Positions 62,618-64,000 of a stretch of 64,000 bases of DNA are shown here, piece by piece (within the stretch, counting starts at the first letter, position 1; each line of letters begins with the position of its first letter). The DNA comes from Pseudomonadaceae bacterium (GTDB lineage Bacteria > Pseudomonadota > Gammaproteobacteria > Pseudomonadales > Azotimanducaceae), in contig JANSWO010000002.1 in assembly GCA_024743435.1 (NCBI GenBank), positions 124,001 through 188,000 of the forward strand. The letters run 5' to 3'. Both the position numbers and the translations under genes were made by a program. Below the pieces are notes generated by a model, which had not been told where the DNA came from, did not search any database, and saw only the letters and a list, made by a program, of their open reading frames with translations.

Positions 62618-63815
62618 GGTAAATCCCGATATATTGGTGTGGGCTAGAGAAACCGCAGGTCTCTCCGAAGAGGAAGCTGTCACTAAGCTCGGCATTAATG
62701 ATGCCCGGGGCATAGCCGCACTCGATCGCTTAGCTGCTCTCGAAAACGGAGATATCGAGCCGACACGCCCAATGCTGCTGAAGATGGTCAAGCATTATCG
62801 CAGACCGCTTCTGAGCTTTTATATGCGTGAACGACCGATCATGGCTGATCGGGGACAAGATCATCGAATGCTGCCCGACACAATCGATGCCCAAGAGGTC
62901 GCATGGGCTGACGTGGTGATTCGCGATATCCACGCCCGCCAATCCTTAGTGCGTGAAGTACTGCTAGACGATGAAGACACCGAGCCGCTTGATTTTGTAG
63001 GTGCTCACACCATGGGCCAAGGTCGGCGCGGTGTCGATCAAATGGTCTTGGCCCTAAAAGATATTCTCCATTTCGATCAGAACGAGTATCGCGAATTCAA
63101 CAAAATAGATGATGCGTTTGCCTATCTTCGTCGATTATCTGAGCAAGCGGGCGTATTTGTCCTTCTCGTTGATAATTTGGGTAGTCATCACACTCGTATT
63201 CCCGTCGAAGCTTTTCGCGGGTTTGCGCTTTCCGACAATATCGCTCCTTTTGTCGCTATCAATGCAAACGATAGTCGCGGCGCTTGGTGTTTCACGCTCG
63301 TTCACGAGCTAGCTCACATTGCTCTGGGTGACACGGGTGTCAGTGGTGGCATTGGTGACGATCGATTAGAGCAATTCTGCAACGATGTCGCTAGCGAGTT
63401 TTTGGTCGCACGAGCTGAGCTCGCCGCGTTAGCGGTTACTCAAGATACTAGCTTGGAACAGTCTAAGCAGATCATCAGCAACTTTGCTCGCGAGCGAAAC
63501 GTCAGTAACACGATGGTGGCCTATAAGCTCTATCGCTCCGGCGCGTACGACTATCCGAAATTCGAACGTCTAAGGTTGGCATTCCGGCAAGACTTCCTCG
63601 AATACCAAGAGCGACAACGGGAGCAAAACCGCCAAAAAGAAGGCGGCCCAACCTATCAGATATTGCGCCAGCACCGGACAGGCAAGCTGCTCATACAGCT
63701 CGTCGATCGCATGATCTATAGCGGGCAACTTACGACCACAAAGGCGGGCAAGGTGCTCGGCGTTAATCCCAAAAATGTCCACGGCTTACTTGAAGCCGTT
63801 CGGCCTTCTGTTTAG
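62610..63815 (+). CDS. XRE-like/ImmA-IrrE metallopeptidase
   Basis: A 401-residue protein. The N-terminal region (PDILVWARETAGLSEEEAVTKLG, then RLAALENGDIEPTRPMLLKMV) resembles an XRE-type helix-turn-helix. The C-terminal half is an ImmA/IrrE (COG2856) metallopeptidase with zinc motif LVHELAHIALGD (His232, Glu233, His236). In mobile elements such proteins act as proteolytic regulators or as the antitoxin side of toxin-antitoxin pairs. ATG 62610 is chosen because it begins MPKVNPDILVWARE; ATG 62595 would overlap the recombinase more deeply. It is followed 10 bases later by a PIN-like DUF4411 gene. Confidence 0.9.
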   Translation: MPKVNPDILVWARETAGLSEEEAVTKLGINDARGIAALDRLAALENGDIEPTRPMLLKMVKHYRRPLLSFYMRERPIMADRGQDHRMLPDTIDAQEVAWADVVIRDIHARQSLVREVLLDDEDTEPLDFVGAHTMGQGRRGVDQMVLALKDILHFDQNEYREFNKIDDAFAYLRRLSEQAGVFVLLVDNLGSHHTRIPVEAFRGFALSDNIAPFVAINANDSRGAWCFTLVHELAHIALGDTGVSGGIGDDRLEQFCNDVASEFLVARAELAALAVTQDTSLEQSKQIISNFARERNVSNTMVAYKLYRSGAYDYPKFERLRLAFRQDFLEYQERQREQNRQKEGGPTYQILRQHRTGKLLIQLVDRMIYSGQLTTTKAGKVLGVNPKNVHGLLEAVRPSV

Positions 63816-63825
63816 GAGATAGATT

Positions 63826-64000
63826 CTGATATATCTCCTAGATGCTAACGTCCTGATAGATGCGAACAGGGACTATTACCCCGTCGATCGAGTGCCAGAA
63901 TACTGGGATTGGCTCATCCATCAGGGTGAACAAGGTCATGTGAAAATTCCGGTCGAGATTTACGAGGAATTCAAGCTCGGCAAAAAGGATGCGCTAGCTG
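63826..64000 (+). CDS. DUF4411 PIN-like protein (partial, runs off the window)
   Basis: The visible 58 codons read LIYLLDANVLIDANRDYYPVD and then VPEYWDWLIHQGEQG, matching the start of DUF4411 proteins, which begin MIYLLDxN and carry PIN-type acidic residues. In frame there is a TAG at 63820-63822, and no ATG, GTG or TTG lies between it and the conserved start. The Met position is occupied by CTG 63826, preceded by AGGAG with a 7-base spacer, so a CTG start is likely; ATT 63823 is the alternative. Paired with the upstream ImmA/IrrE gene it fits a toxin-antitoxin-like module with this as the nuclease-like partner. The 3' end lies outside the window. Confidence 0.8.
   Translation, partial: MIYLLDANVLIDANRDYYPVDRVPEYWDWLIHQGEQGHVKIPVEIYEEFKLGKKDALA

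Overview
The window reads as a GC-rich, densely packed chromosomal segment of a heterotrophic, aerobic, Gram-negative proteobacterium, most probably a gammaproteobacterium and perhaps marine. The reasons are a large TonB-dependent receptor, an RND efflux pair, malate synthase G, RibB carrying a degenerate GTP-cyclohydrolase-II-like tail, two LexA boxes of the CTGT-N8-ACAG type, and many acyl-CoA enzymes. No species can be named from the sequence alone. I saw no rRNA, tRNA or CRISPR array.

Layout. 0-11.6 kb: a TauE/SafE permease, a small membrane protein, then a leftward run with a luciferase-like oxidoreductase, a small membrane protein overlapping a rifampin-phosphotransferase-like PEP-utilising enzyme, an RND permease with its periplasmic adaptor, a glutathione transferase and a glyoxalase I. 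11.6-12.9 kb: a structured intergenic zone with an imperfect tandem repeat, a 23-bp perfect hairpin, a leftward terminator and two small leftward genes. 13-17 kb: an M48 lipoprotein protease, a membrane protein, a CaiB-type CoA-transferase and a small gene under a LexA box. 17.3-24.8 kb: a rightward run of a GST, a complete branched-chain-type ABC importer and an acyl-CoA ligase. 24.9-32.9 kb: malate synthase G, DUF2845, a Nudix hydrolase, a helix-hairpin-helix membrane protein, a single-chain biotin-dependent acyl-CoA carboxylase and a MaoC hydratase. 32.9-43 kb: a TPR sensor kinase overlapping an Eis-like acetyltransferase, YgjP-like protease and RsgA, a SpoIIAA-like protein, then EthD, dienelactone hydrolase, MFS and RibB. 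43-46.4 kb: an SOS-type small zinc-ribbon gene, pdxA, a zinc alcohol dehydrogenase and a FAH-family enzyme.

The best candidate for an undescribed system lies at 46.4-57.0 kb. It holds an exported argininosuccinate-lyase-fold enzyme with its catalytic residues intact, a DadA-like FAD amino-acid oxidoreductase, a LysR regulator, a TonB-dependent receptor and two adjacent, exported gamma-glutamyltransferase paralogues. The second paralogue has lost two glutamate-recognition positions. Together these suggest import and periplasmic cleavage of an N-substituted or gamma-glutamyl amino acid conjugate, followed by oxidation in the cytoplasm. This is inference.

The right end (61.3-64 kb) looks horizontally acquired and is less GC-rich. 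A 15-bp inverted repeat sits across the stop codon of an MFS gene and abuts a 5'-truncated alpha/beta hydrolase. A serine recombinase, an XRE/ImmA-IrrE protease and the start of a DUF4411 PIN-like gene follow; the last appears to use a CTG start codon.
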